A stretch of 64,000 nt of DNA from Pseudomonas putida (GTDB lineage: Bacteria; Pseudomonadota; Gammaproteobacteria; Pseudomonadales; Pseudomonadaceae). Location of the stretch: positions 434,001-498,000 of the forward strand of contig NZ_JANHLD010000003.1 in the NCBI RefSeq assembly GCF_028682455.1, written 5' to 3'. The notes under the pieces are model-generated. The model did no database searches. It worked only from the letters and a program-made list of their open reading frames with translations, and had not been told where the DNA came from. A program made the position numbers and the translations under genes. Of this stretch, positions 48,853 to 56,567 are shown in pieces (the stretch's first letter is position 1; each line of letters starts with the position of its first letter).

Positions 48853-49344
48853 TCAAGCCTGGCGCGGATCTGGATTGTCCAGAACGTTGTCTGTCTGCTC
48901 AGCGCGGAACTGCTTCAGCACGCTGTGGAACTGCGGGTGCTTGGCGCCCAGGATGCTCGCCGAGAGCAGCGCGGCGTTGATCGCGCCCGCCTTGCCGATG
49001 GCCAGGGTGGCAACCGGAATACCGGCCGGCATCTGCACGATCGACAGCAGCGAATCGACGCCGGAGAGCATCGACGACTGGACGGGCACGCCGAGCACCG
49101 GCAGGTGGGTCTTGGCGGCGCACATGCCAGGCAGGTGGGCAGCGCCACCGGCACCGGCGATGATCACCTCGATGCCACGGCCTTCGGCCTCTTCGGCATA
49201 CTGGAACAGCAGGTCCGGGGTACGGTGGGCGGAGACCACCTTGACCTCGTAGGGAATGCCGAGTTTTTCCAGCATATCGGCGGTGTGGCTAAGGGTGGAC
49301 CAATCGGACTTGGAGCCCATGATCACGCCAACCAGTGCACTCAT
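48853..49344 (-). CDS. purE: 5-(carboxyamino)imidazole ribonucleotide mutase
   Basis: Class I PurE of 163 residues that converts N5-CAIR to CAIR. The MGSKSDWSTL loop (8-17), SAHRTPD (about 38-44) and AGGAAHLPGM (about 68-77) form the active site. Two frames upstream the sequence stays open, but the Met at 49344 (MSALVGVIMGSKSD) is the family start. The leader preceding it contains a terminator hairpin. Confidence 0.97.
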   Translation of the reverse strand: MSALVGVIMGSKSDWSTLSHTADMLEKLGIPYEVKVVSAHRTPDLLFQYAEEAEGRGIEVIIAGAGGAAHLPGMCAAKTHLPVLGVPVQSSMLSGVDSLLSIVQMPAGIPVATLAIGKAGAINAALLSASILGAKHPQFHSVLKQFRAEQTDNVLDNPDPRQA

Positions 49345-49381
49345 CGTCGAGCCTCTTCTCTTGGGCGCCCGCAGGCGCGTC

Positions 49382-49469
49382 AAAAAACAACAAGCCACGC
49401 GGGGACGACCGGCGTGGCTTGTTATGCGAATTAGGGTCGGGAAAAACCGACCGAAGGCCGCGCAGTATA
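49382..49469 (-). promoter_or_regulatory. purEK promoter and leader containing a terminator (possible attenuator)
   Basis: Read on the minus strand: TATACT (49469-49464), a good -10 but without an obvious -35; then a hairpin GGTCGG-N6-CCGACC (49452-49435); then a strong 12-bp stem AACAAGCCACGC / GCGTGGCTTGTT (49423-49412 and 49400-49389) followed by GTTTTTT. The terminator therefore lies inside the transcript, about 40 bases before purE. The CGACC arm of the first hairpin can also pair with GGTCG in the loop of the second, giving a potential switch. Alternatively, the hairpin only ends the upstream LysR transcript. Confidence 0.55.
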
Positions 49470-49547
49470 ACGTAAGCCAGTGCGTTTAAGGCACCCCGGC
49501 GACCAACTGTCGGGCCTTATTTTTCGGGGCTTTGGCTGACTTTAGAG

Positions 49548-50456
49548 TCAACCTGCGGCTGCCGGCCCACCCTCCAGCTTGCGCCAGAGCAAACGTACGT
49601 TGGCCTTGCGCACCAGCGCACAGCGATACAGGCGGATTTCCAGCGGTACGTGCCACTGCGGGCCGCCACAGATCACCAGCTCGCCGCGCTCAAGCTCGGC
49701 GCGTGCCGAAAGCCGCGGCACCCAGGCAATGCCCAGGCCCTCCAGGGCCATACTCTTGAGGCTGTCGGCCATGGCCGTCTCGTACACCGTGGTAAAGCGC
49801 AGGGCGCGCTGGCGCAGCAACAGGTTGACCGACCGGCCGAGAAAGGCTCCGGCGCTGTAGGCCAGCAGCGGCACGCTGCCCTCGCCTTCAAGGTCGAACA
49901 GCGGCTTGCCGTCGGCATCCGCCGCGCACACCGGGAGCATCTCGGTATGCCCCATGTGCAGCGACGGGAAGATTTCCGAGTCCATCTGCAGGGCCGCATC
50001 CGGGTCGTAGAAGGCCAGCATCAGGTCGCACCCGCCTTCGCGCAAGGCATGCACCGCATCACCGACGTTGGTAGCCACCAACCGGGTCGCGATGTTCAGG
50101 CCATCGTTGCGCAACTGGGCAATCCAGCGCGGGAAAAACCCCAGCGCCAGGGAGTGCGCCGCCGCGACCTGGATCACTTCGCCCTGCCCGCCTTCCAGGT
50201 GGTGCAGATGGCGCAGCACTTCACCCAGTTGATCGACCACCGTGCGGGCCGTAACCAGGAACAGCTGACCGGCCGCCGTCAGCTCGATCGGGGTACGCGA
50301 GCGGTTGACCAGGGTCAGCCCCAGCGCCGCCTCAAGGCTGCGGATGCGCCGGCTGAAGGCCGGCTGGGTCACAAAGCGGCGTTCGGCGGCCTGGGAGAAA
50401 CTGCGCGTCGCCGCCAGGGCGCTGAAGTCTTCCAGCCATTTGCTTTCGAGGTTCAT
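49548..50456 (-). CDS. LysR-family regulator adjacent to aspA
   Basis: A 302-residue LysR-type regulator. The helix-turn-helix is at about 18-48 (RSFSQAAERRFVTQPAFSRRIRSLE) followed by a co-inducer domain. It is divergent from aspA, with 178 bases between starts, so control of aspA is possible. The ATG at 50456 (MNLESKWLEDF) is chosen; eleven extra upstream codons look unconserved. Inducer unknown. Confidence 0.9.
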   Translation of the reverse strand: MNLESKWLEDFSALAATRSFSQAAERRFVTQPAFSRRIRSLEAALGLTLVNRSRTPIELTAAGQLFLVTARTVVDQLGEVLRHLHHLEGGQGEVIQVAAAHSLALGFFPRWIAQLRNDGLNIATRLVATNVGDAVHALREGGCDLMLAFYDPDAALQMDSEIFPSLHMGHTEMLPVCAADADGKPLFDLEGEGSVPLLAYSAGAFLGRSVNLLLRQRALRFTTVYETAMADSLKSMALEGLGIAWVPRLSARAELERGELVICGGPQWHVPLEIRLYRCALVRKANVRLLWRKLEGGPAAAG

Positions 50457-50634
50457 CTGTCTCTCCAGGCGCGCACCAAAATGGCACACGCTCGAATGTC
50501 GGTTGGCGTCACATTAACCATTATGCCGTTTGTGCATAGGTTAGCGTGCAACAGCATTGGCCGCAAAATCGCCGCAGGCCTAGGATTGGCGCCATTCCGG
50601 CATGTGCCGGGCCAAATTCGAGATGATATTTATC

Positions 50635-52059
50635 ATGTCCGCTGCTGCATCGTTCCGCGTCGAAAAAGACCTGCTTGGCACCCTTGAAGTCCCAGCTGAT
50701 GCCTACTACGGCATCCAGACCCTGCGCGCTGCCAACAACTTCCACCTCTCCGGTGTTCCGCTGTCGCACTACCCTAAATTGGTGGTGGCCCTGGCAATGG
50801 TCAAACAGGCTGCTGCCGACGCCAACCGAGAGCTGGGTCACCTGAGCGATGCCAAGCACGCTGCCATCAGCGAGGCATGTGCCCGCCTGATCCGCGGCGA
50901 CTACCACGAGCAGTTCGTGGTCGACATGATCCAGGGCGGTGCTGGTACTTCTACCAACATGAACGCCAACGAAGTCATCGCCAACATCGCGCTGGAGGCC
51001 ATGGGCCACCAGAAAGGCGAGTACCAGTACCTGCACCCGAACAACGACGTGAACATGGCGCAGTCGACCAACGACGCCTACCCGACCGCGATCCGCCTGG
51101 GTCTGCTGCTCGGTCACGACGCCCTGCTGGCCAGCCTCGACAGCCTGATCCAGGCCTTCGCCGCCAAAGGCCAGGAATTCGACCACGTACTGAAGATGGG
51201 CCGTACCCAGCTGCAGGACGCCGTGCCGATGACCCTGGGCCAGGAATTCCGTGCCTTCGCCACCACCATGACCGAAGACCTCAACCGTCTGCGTTCCCTG
51301 GCGCCTGAGCTGCTGACCGAAATCAACCTGGGTGGTACCGCCATCGGTACCGGCATCAACGCCGACCCTGGCTACCAGTTGCTGGCCGTCCAGCGCCTGG
51401 CGACCATCAGCGGCCAGCCGCTGGTACCGGCTGCCGACCTGATCGAAGCCACCTCCGACATGGGCGCCTTCGTACTGTTCTCCGGCATGCTCAAGCGCAC
51501 CGCGGTCAAGCTGTCGAAGATCTGCAACGACCTGCGCCTGCTGTCCAGCGGCCCACGTACCGGCATCAACGAAATCAACCTGCCAGCGCGCCAGCCCGGC
51601 AGCTCGATCATGCCAGGCAAGGTCAACCCGGTTATCCCGGAAGCCGTCAACCAGGTGGCCTTCGCCATCATGGGCAACGACCTGGCCCTGACTGTCGCGG
51701 CCGAAGGCGGCCAGCTGCAACTGAACGTGATGGAGCCGCTGATCGCCTACAAGATCTTCGACTCGATCCGCCTGCTGCAACGCGCCATGGACATGCTGCG
51801 CGAGCACTGCATCGTCGGCATCACCGCCAACGAACAGCGCTGCCGTGAACTGGTCGAACACTCGATCGGCCTGGTCACCGCCCTCAACCCGTACATCGGC
51901 TACGAAAACGCCACCCGTATCGCTCGCATTGCGCTGGAAAGCGGCCGCGGCGTACTGGAACTGGTACGTGAAGAAGGCCTGCTGGACGAAGCGATGCTCA
52001 ACGACATCCTGCGTCCGGAAAACATGATTGCTCCGCGCCTGGTTCCGCTCAAAGGCTGA
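50635..52059 (+). CDS. aspA: Aspartate ammonia-lyase
   Basis: Homotetrameric aspartase of 474 residues, aspartate to fumarate and ammonia. The superfamily signature GSSIMPGKVNP (about 322-332, with the flexible catalytic loop serine), GGAGTSTNMNANEV (about 101-114) and the HPNNDVNMAQSTNDAYPTA segment are all present. The start at 50635 follows weak Shine-Dalgarno (GAGATGATA). It is placed upstream of an asparaginase gene, so asparagine could be degraded to fumarate by neighbouring products, although a terminator separates them. Confidence 0.96.
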   Translation: MSAAASFRVEKDLLGTLEVPADAYYGIQTLRAANNFHLSGVPLSHYPKLVVALAMVKQAAADANRELGHLSDAKHAAISEACARLIRGDYHEQFVVDMIQGGAGTSTNMNANEVIANIALEAMGHQKGEYQYLHPNNDVNMAQSTNDAYPTAIRLGLLLGHDALLASLDSLIQAFAAKGQEFDHVLKMGRTQLQDAVPMTLGQEFRAFATTMTEDLNRLRSLAPELLTEINLGGTAIGTGINADPGYQLLAVQRLATISGQPLVPAADLIEATSDMGAFVLFSGMLKRTAVKLSKICNDLRLLSSGPRTGINEINLPARQPGSSIMPGKVNPVIPEAVNQVAFAIMGNDLALTVAAEGGQLQLNVMEPLIAYKIFDSIRLLQRAMDMLREHCIVGITANEQRCRELVEHSIGLVTALNPYIGYENATRIARIALESGRGVLELVREEGLLDEAMLNDILRPENMIAPRLVPLKG

Positions 52060-52115
52060 CCGACGCTGTAACACCGCTCACCAGGTCGAGGGACTAGACA
52101 CCTCTCACCTTTTGA

Positions 52116-52150
52116 GGGCCCAGGGATCATTCCCCCGGGCCCTTTTTTTT
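52116..52150 (+). terminator. Intrinsic terminator after aspA
   Basis: AGGGCCCAGGG and CCCCCGGGCCCT with ATCATT loop, followed by T8: a strong rho-independent terminator. Confidence 0.92.
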
Positions 52151-52157
52151 GCCTGCA

Positions 52158-52230
52158 CGATAGCGGCGGGCTTGCCCCACGATGCGATGCAGTAGTTAGA
52201 TCGCCATTGCGGGGTACGCCCGCGCCTACC
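52158..52230. repeat. REP-like inverted pair between aspA and the asparaginase gene
   Basis: AGCGGCGGGCTTGCCCCACGATG and, 25 bases further, TTGCGGGGTACGCCCGCGCC are divergent REP-type units in opposite orientation. Degenerate compared with the pair at 46790. Confidence 0.55.
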
Positions 52231-52260
52231 CGTACGATGGCCATCCACGGAGACCGCCCC

Positions 52261-53241
52261 ATGGCAACCGCAACCCCCGCTCGCAACATCATGGTGCTGT
52301 ACACCGGCGGCACCATTGGCATGCAGGCCAGCGCCAACGGCCTGGCTCCGGCCTCGGGCTTCGAGCAGCGGATGCGCGAACGCCTGGTCGGCGTGGCCGA
52401 TATCCCTGACTGGCAATTTCGCGAGCTGCTGCCGCTGATCGACAGCGCCAACATGACCCCCGAGTACTGGCAGCGCCTGCGCGAAGCGGTGATCGACGCC
52501 ACTCGGAACCAGGGCTGCGATGGCGTATTGATCCTACATGGCACCGACACCCTGGCCTACAGTGCCGCCGCCCTGCGCTATCAATTGCTGGGCTTGTCGG
52601 CACCTGTGCTGTTCACCGGTTCGATGCTGCCGGCCGGTGTTGCCGACAGCGATGCCTGGGAGAACCTGATCGGCGCGTTGCACGCGCTGGGCCGGGGCCA
52701 GGCATCCGGCGTGCAGCTGTACTTTCACGGCGAGCTGCTCGACCCACTACGCACGGCCAAGGTGCGCAGCTTCGGTCGCCACCCTTTCGTAACCCTCAAA
52801 CGCTCTGCCGGTGCCGCAAAGGCCACGCAACTGCCTGGTGCACTCGACTATCGCCAACCCAGGCAGCCGGCCACCGTGGTCGTGCTGCCGCTGGTGCCAG
52901 GCTTCGGCGCCCCGCTGCTGCAAGCGGCGCTCGACAGCGGTGCGCAAGGGCTGATCCTGGAGTGCTTCGGCAGCGGTACCGGCCCCGCCGACAACCCGGC
53001 GTTTCTCGCCGCACTTGGCCAGGCACAAGCCAAAGGCGTCGTGGTGATGGCGATCACGCAATGCCACGAGGGCGGTGTCGAGCTGGATGTTTATGAGGCG
53101 GGGAGCCGCCTTCGCCAGGTCGGCGTGCTGTCCGGAGGCGGCATGACCCGCGAGGCAGCCTTTGGCAAGTTGCAGTGGTTGCTGGGTGCCGGCTTGCCGG
53201 TGCACGAGGTGCGGCGGCTGGTCGAACTGGATCTGCCATGA
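52261..53241 (+). CDS. Asparaginase
   Basis: A 326-residue L-asparaginase-type amidohydrolase. The two catalytic threonine motifs are YTGGTIGM (about 15-22) and LHGTDTLAYSA (about 92-102). No signal peptide is seen, so it is probably the cytoplasmic (type I-like) enzyme producing aspartate, the AspA substrate. The ATG at 52261 has a GGAGACC site; the longer frame from 52207 is rejected. The AraC regulator follows after 66 bases. Confidence 0.9.
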   Translation: MATATPARNIMVLYTGGTIGMQASANGLAPASGFEQRMRERLVGVADIPDWQFRELLPLIDSANMTPEYWQRLREAVIDATRNQGCDGVLILHGTDTLAYSAAALRYQLLGLSAPVLFTGSMLPAGVADSDAWENLIGALHALGRGQASGVQLYFHGELLDPLRTAKVRSFGRHPFVTLKRSAGAAKATQLPGALDYRQPRQPATVVVLPLVPGFGAPLLQAALDSGAQGLILECFGSGTGPADNPAFLAALGQAQAKGVVVMAITQCHEGGVELDVYEAGSRLRQVGVLSGGGMTREAAFGKLQWLLGAGLPVHEVRRLVELDLP

Positions 53242-53307
53242 CGCAATAAGCCTGGCAAGGCACACATATTGCTCGGTAACCTGCAGCCCTTCAGCAGGAA
53301 GCCGAGC

Positions 53308-54300
53308 ATGCTCCACTCACACCTCACCACCCTCAATGCCGTCTCACTGGTTCTGCAGGCCTTTGAGGGCGATGACTCAAACGCCCAGGCCCTGCTCGAA
53401 GGCAGCGGTATCAGCCTGGCCGACCTGGGCCGCGCCGATTCGCGCATTACCACCCGCCAGGAGCTGCAGGTGTGCGCCAACGCTGTGGCCCGGCGCCGTG
53501 AAGTGGGGCTGGAACTGGGACGGCGCATGCATGTGTCCTGCTACGGCATGCTCGGTTACGCCCTGCTCTCCAGTGCCACCTTAGGTGACGCTTTGCACCT
53601 GGCCATGCAGTACCCGGCGCTACTGGGAACACTTTTCCAGTTGCGCCTGGTCGATGACGGCCAGCGGATCTGGTTCAGCGCCAGCGGCTATGGCGAAGAC
53701 CCGCAGTTGGCCGCCTTCAACGCCGAGTTTTGCCTGACCTCCCTGAAAGTCATCTGCGACGACCTGCTCGGGCAGACACTGCCGCTGCTGGATGCACGCT
53801 TTGCCCATGCCGCGCCCGACTACCACCGGCTGTACACTCAAACCTTCGATTGCCCCCTGCAGTTTGCAGCCGACGACAACGCCTTCGCCTTCGAGCGGCG
53901 CTGGCTGAGTACGCCCCTGCCCCTGGCGGATCAGGTCACCCACCGGGCCATGAGCGAGCGCTGCCGCCGGCAGAACCTTGAGTTCACCGGACGCCAGGCC
54001 TGGCTCGGACGGATCCGCCAGTTGCTGCTCGATCAGCTGGGTACCGCACCGGGCCTGGAAGGCTTGGCGCGCCAGATGAACTGCTCTTCGCGCACCTTGC
54101 GCCGACACTTGCAGGAAATGGGCAGCAGCTACCAGCAATTGCTCGACGAGTTGCGTTTCGAGCGAGCCAAGCAACTGCTGGCCGATGACCTGTTGCCGAT
54201 CTATCGCATCGCCGAGGAGCTGGGCTTCAGCGAAACCGCCAGTTTCCGCCATGCCTTCCTGCGCTGGAGCGGCGTAGCCCCCAGTCATTTCCGTCCCTGA
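53308..54300 (+). CDS. AraC-family transcriptional regulator
   Basis: A 330-residue regulator of the ArgR/OruR-like group with an N-terminal arabinose-binding-like (DUF) domain (about 15-200) and two C-terminal helix-turn-helices (about 235-330, with LARQMNCSSRTLRRHLQEMGSSYQQLLDELRFERAKQLL and the YRIAEELGFSETASFRHAFLRWSGVAPSHFR signature). The start at 53308 follows AGGAA. Its position just before the amidohydrolase-polyamine-binding pair suggests control of those genes; this is an inference. Confidence 0.9.
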   Translation: MLHSHLTTLNAVSLVLQAFEGDDSNAQALLEGSGISLADLGRADSRITTRQELQVCANAVARRREVGLELGRRMHVSCYGMLGYALLSSATLGDALHLAMQYPALLGTLFQLRLVDDGQRIWFSASGYGEDPQLAAFNAEFCLTSLKVICDDLLGQTLPLLDARFAHAAPDYHRLYTQTFDCPLQFAADDNAFAFERRWLSTPLPLADQVTHRAMSERCRRQNLEFTGRQAWLGRIRQLLLDQLGTAPGLEGLARQMNCSSRTLRRHLQEMGSSYQQLLDELRFERAKQLLADDLLPIYRIAEELGFSETASFRHAFLRWSGVAPSHFRP

Positions 54301-54412
54301 CGGTTCAATCTGGTCAAGCAGGCTGGCCATATCGATCCCCTTTTGGCCGTTTATGCCGTTCTACCCCGGGTCGCGCCCATCAACAATGGATCACACGCCA
54401 GTGACTTCGGAG

Positions 54413-54420
54413 AACAACAA
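54413..54420 (+). promoter_or_regulatory. Candidate Hfq/Crc catabolite-activity motif before the amidohydrolase gene
   Basis: AACAACAA directly abuts the ATG at 54421, right after the GGAG ribosome-binding site. It fits AANAANAA. The same arrangement precedes the aldehyde dehydrogenase gene at 12323. Confidence 0.6.
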
Positions 54421-55461
54421 ATGCTGACGATCTATTCAGATGACCACCGCTTGCACCACGGCCGCTGCGAGTTGATCGACGGGAAACTGATGCCCTGCTT
54501 CGAAATGCCTTCGCGCGCCGACCATGTACTCGAACAGGTCAGGAACCGCGAGCTGGGGCCCGTCAGGGGCCCTGCCGACTATGGCCGCGCACCGCTGCTG
54601 CGTGTCCACAGTGCCGACTACCTGAACTTCTTCGAAGGTGCATGGCTGCGCTGGGTGCAGCTGGGTCACGAGGGCGACCTGCTGCCCTTCACCTGGCCTG
54701 CGCGCACGTTGCGCAGCATCAAGCCCAGTGGCCTGCACGGCGAGCTCGGCTACTACAGCTTCGACGCCGGTGCGCCGATTACCGCCGGTACCTGGAAGGC
54801 TGCCTACAGTGCAGCCCAGGTCGCACTGACAGCCCAGGCTGCCATCCAGGGCGGCGCCCACAGCGCATTTGCCTTGTGCCGTCCACCGGGACACCACGCC
54901 GCCAGCGACGTGATGGGCGGCTACTGCTACCTGAACAACGCCGCTATCGCCGCCCAGGCCTTCCTCGACCAGGGCCGGCAAAAAGTGGCGATCCTCGATG
55001 TGGACTACCATCACGGCAACGGCACCCAGGAAATCTTCTACCAGCGCAACGACGTGTTCTTCGCCTCGATTCATGGCGACCCGCAAGCCGAGTTTCCGTT
55101 TTTCCTGGGCTATGCCGATGAACAAGGCGAAGGTGAAGGCGAAGGCTTCAATATCAACTACCCACTGCCGGCCGGCAGTGACTGGCCGACCTGGAGCAAT
55201 GCCCTGGATCAGGCCTGCGAACGTATCGCTGCCTATGCGCCGGATGTGCTGGTGATTTCGCTGGGGGTCGATACCTTCAAGGACGATCCAATCTCCCAGT
55301 TCAAGCTGGATAGCCCCGACTACCTGCAGATGGGCGAACGCATTGCGCGCCTCGGCAAACCGACCCTGTTCGTCATGGAAGGCGGCTATGCGGTGGAGGA
55401 AATCGGCATCAACGCGGTGAACGTCCTTGAAGGTTTCGAACGCGCCCAACAGGAAGCTTAA
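54421..55461 (+). CDS. Histone deacetylase-family acetylpolyamine amidohydrolase
   Basis: A 346-residue HDAC-fold Zn-dependent deacetylase. The catalytic His pair is in RPPGHHA (about 158-164), the zinc ligands in DVDYHHGNGTQ (about 192-202) and DTFKDDP (about 281-287). An insertion between the first strand and the core, as in bacterial acetylpolyamine amidohydrolases, is suggested by the N-terminal 90 residues. It removes acetyl groups from acetylputrescine and relatives. The periplasmic polyamine-binding gene starts 2 bases after its stop, which supports this substrate. Hfq/Crc motif at the start. Confidence 0.88.
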   Translation: MLTIYSDDHRLHHGRCELIDGKLMPCFEMPSRADHVLEQVRNRELGPVRGPADYGRAPLLRVHSADYLNFFEGAWLRWVQLGHEGDLLPFTWPARTLRSIKPSGLHGELGYYSFDAGAPITAGTWKAAYSAAQVALTAQAAIQGGAHSAFALCRPPGHHAASDVMGGYCYLNNAAIAAQAFLDQGRQKVAILDVDYHHGNGTQEIFYQRNDVFFASIHGDPQAEFPFFLGYADEQGEGEGEGFNINYPLPAGSDWPTWSNALDQACERIAAYAPDVLVISLGVDTFKDDPISQFKLDSPDYLQMGERIARLGKPTLFVMEGGYAVEEIGINAVNVLEGFERAQQEA

Positions 55462-55463
55462 CG

Positions 55464-56564
55464 ATGACCCGACTCAAGCACCTGATCGCTCCACTGCTGT
55501 GTAGCACCCTGCTCGCCGGCAGCCTCCAGGCTGCCGAGCAACGTACCCTGCGGGTCTACAATTGGTTCGACTACATCACCCCGCAAACCCTGGTGGACTT
55601 CCAGAAAGACGCCCAGGTCAAGTTGATCTACGACATCTTCGACACCAACGAAGCGCTCGAAGCCAAGCTGCTGACCGGTAATTCCGGCTATGACGTGGTG
55701 GTGCCCTCCAACGTGTTCCTGGCCAAGCAGATCGAAGCCGGGGTGTTCCAGCCGCTGGACCGCGGCAAACTGCCGAATTGGCACCACCTGGACCCCAAGC
55801 TGATGAAGCTGATCGAGGCCAACGACCCCGGCAACAAGTTCGCCGTGCCCTACATGTATGGCACCGTGCTGATCGGCTTCAACCCTGACAAGGTCAAGGC
55901 AGCGCTGGGTGACAGCGCACCGGTGGACAGCTGGGACCTGATCTTCAAGGAAGAGAACATTGCCAAACTCAAGCAGTGCGGCGTCGCCCTGCTCGACTCG
56001 CCCTCGGAGATCCTGCCCCTGGCCCTCCAGTACCTGGGCCTCCCACCCAACAGCGACAAACCGGCTGACTACAAGCAGGCCGAGGCGCTGATGATGAAGA
56101 TCCGCCCGCACATCACCTACTTCCACTCCTCCAAGTACATGGCCGACATCGCCAACGGCGACATCTGCGTGGCCGTGGGCTACTCGGGCAGCTTCTCCCA
56201 GGCGGCCAACCGCGCCCTCGAGGCGAAGAACGGTGTGGTGGTCGACATGCGCCTGCCCAAGGAAGGTGCGCCGATCTGGTTCGACATGCTGGCGATCCCC
56301 AGAGGCGCTGCCAACCCGGAAGATGCCTACACCTTCATCAACTACCTGCTGCAGCCCGACGTAATCGCACCGATCAGCGACTTCGTCGGCTACCCCAACC
56401 CGAACAAGGACGCCACCGGGCAGGTCGCCCCGGCAATTCGCAACAACCCCAACCTGTACCCGACCGAAGACGCCATGGCCAAGCTGTATACCTTGCAGCC
56501 GCTGGCCCGTGACGCCGAACGCGCCCGCACCCGGGCCTGGACCAAGATCAAGGCCGGGACCTGA
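55464..56564 (+). CDS. Polyamine ABC transporter substrate-binding protein (PotF/SpuD-like)
   Basis: A 366-residue periplasmic binding protein with a signal peptide (1-24, ending SLQAAEQ). The RVYNWFDYI start, the NSGYDVVVPSN region and the polyamine-contacting acidic and aromatic residues (for example YMYGTVLIGFNPD) are typical of the PotD/PotF/SpuD group. No permease or ATPase genes are adjacent, so it must use a transporter encoded elsewhere. Translationally coupled to the amidohydrolase gene. Confidence 0.92.
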   Translation: MTRLKHLIAPLLCSTLLAGSLQAAEQRTLRVYNWFDYITPQTLVDFQKDAQVKLIYDIFDTNEALEAKLLTGNSGYDVVVPSNVFLAKQIEAGVFQPLDRGKLPNWHHLDPKLMKLIEANDPGNKFAVPYMYGTVLIGFNPDKVKAALGDSAPVDSWDLIFKEENIAKLKQCGVALLDSPSEILPLALQYLGLPPNSDKPADYKQAEALMMKIRPHITYFHSSKYMADIANGDICVAVGYSGSFSQAANRALEAKNGVVVDMRLPKEGAPIWFDMLAIPRGAANPEDAYTFINYLLQPDVIAPISDFVGYPNPNKDATGQVAPAIRNNPNLYPTEDAMAKLYTLQPLARDAERARTRAWTKIKAGT

Positions 56565-56567
56565 CCG

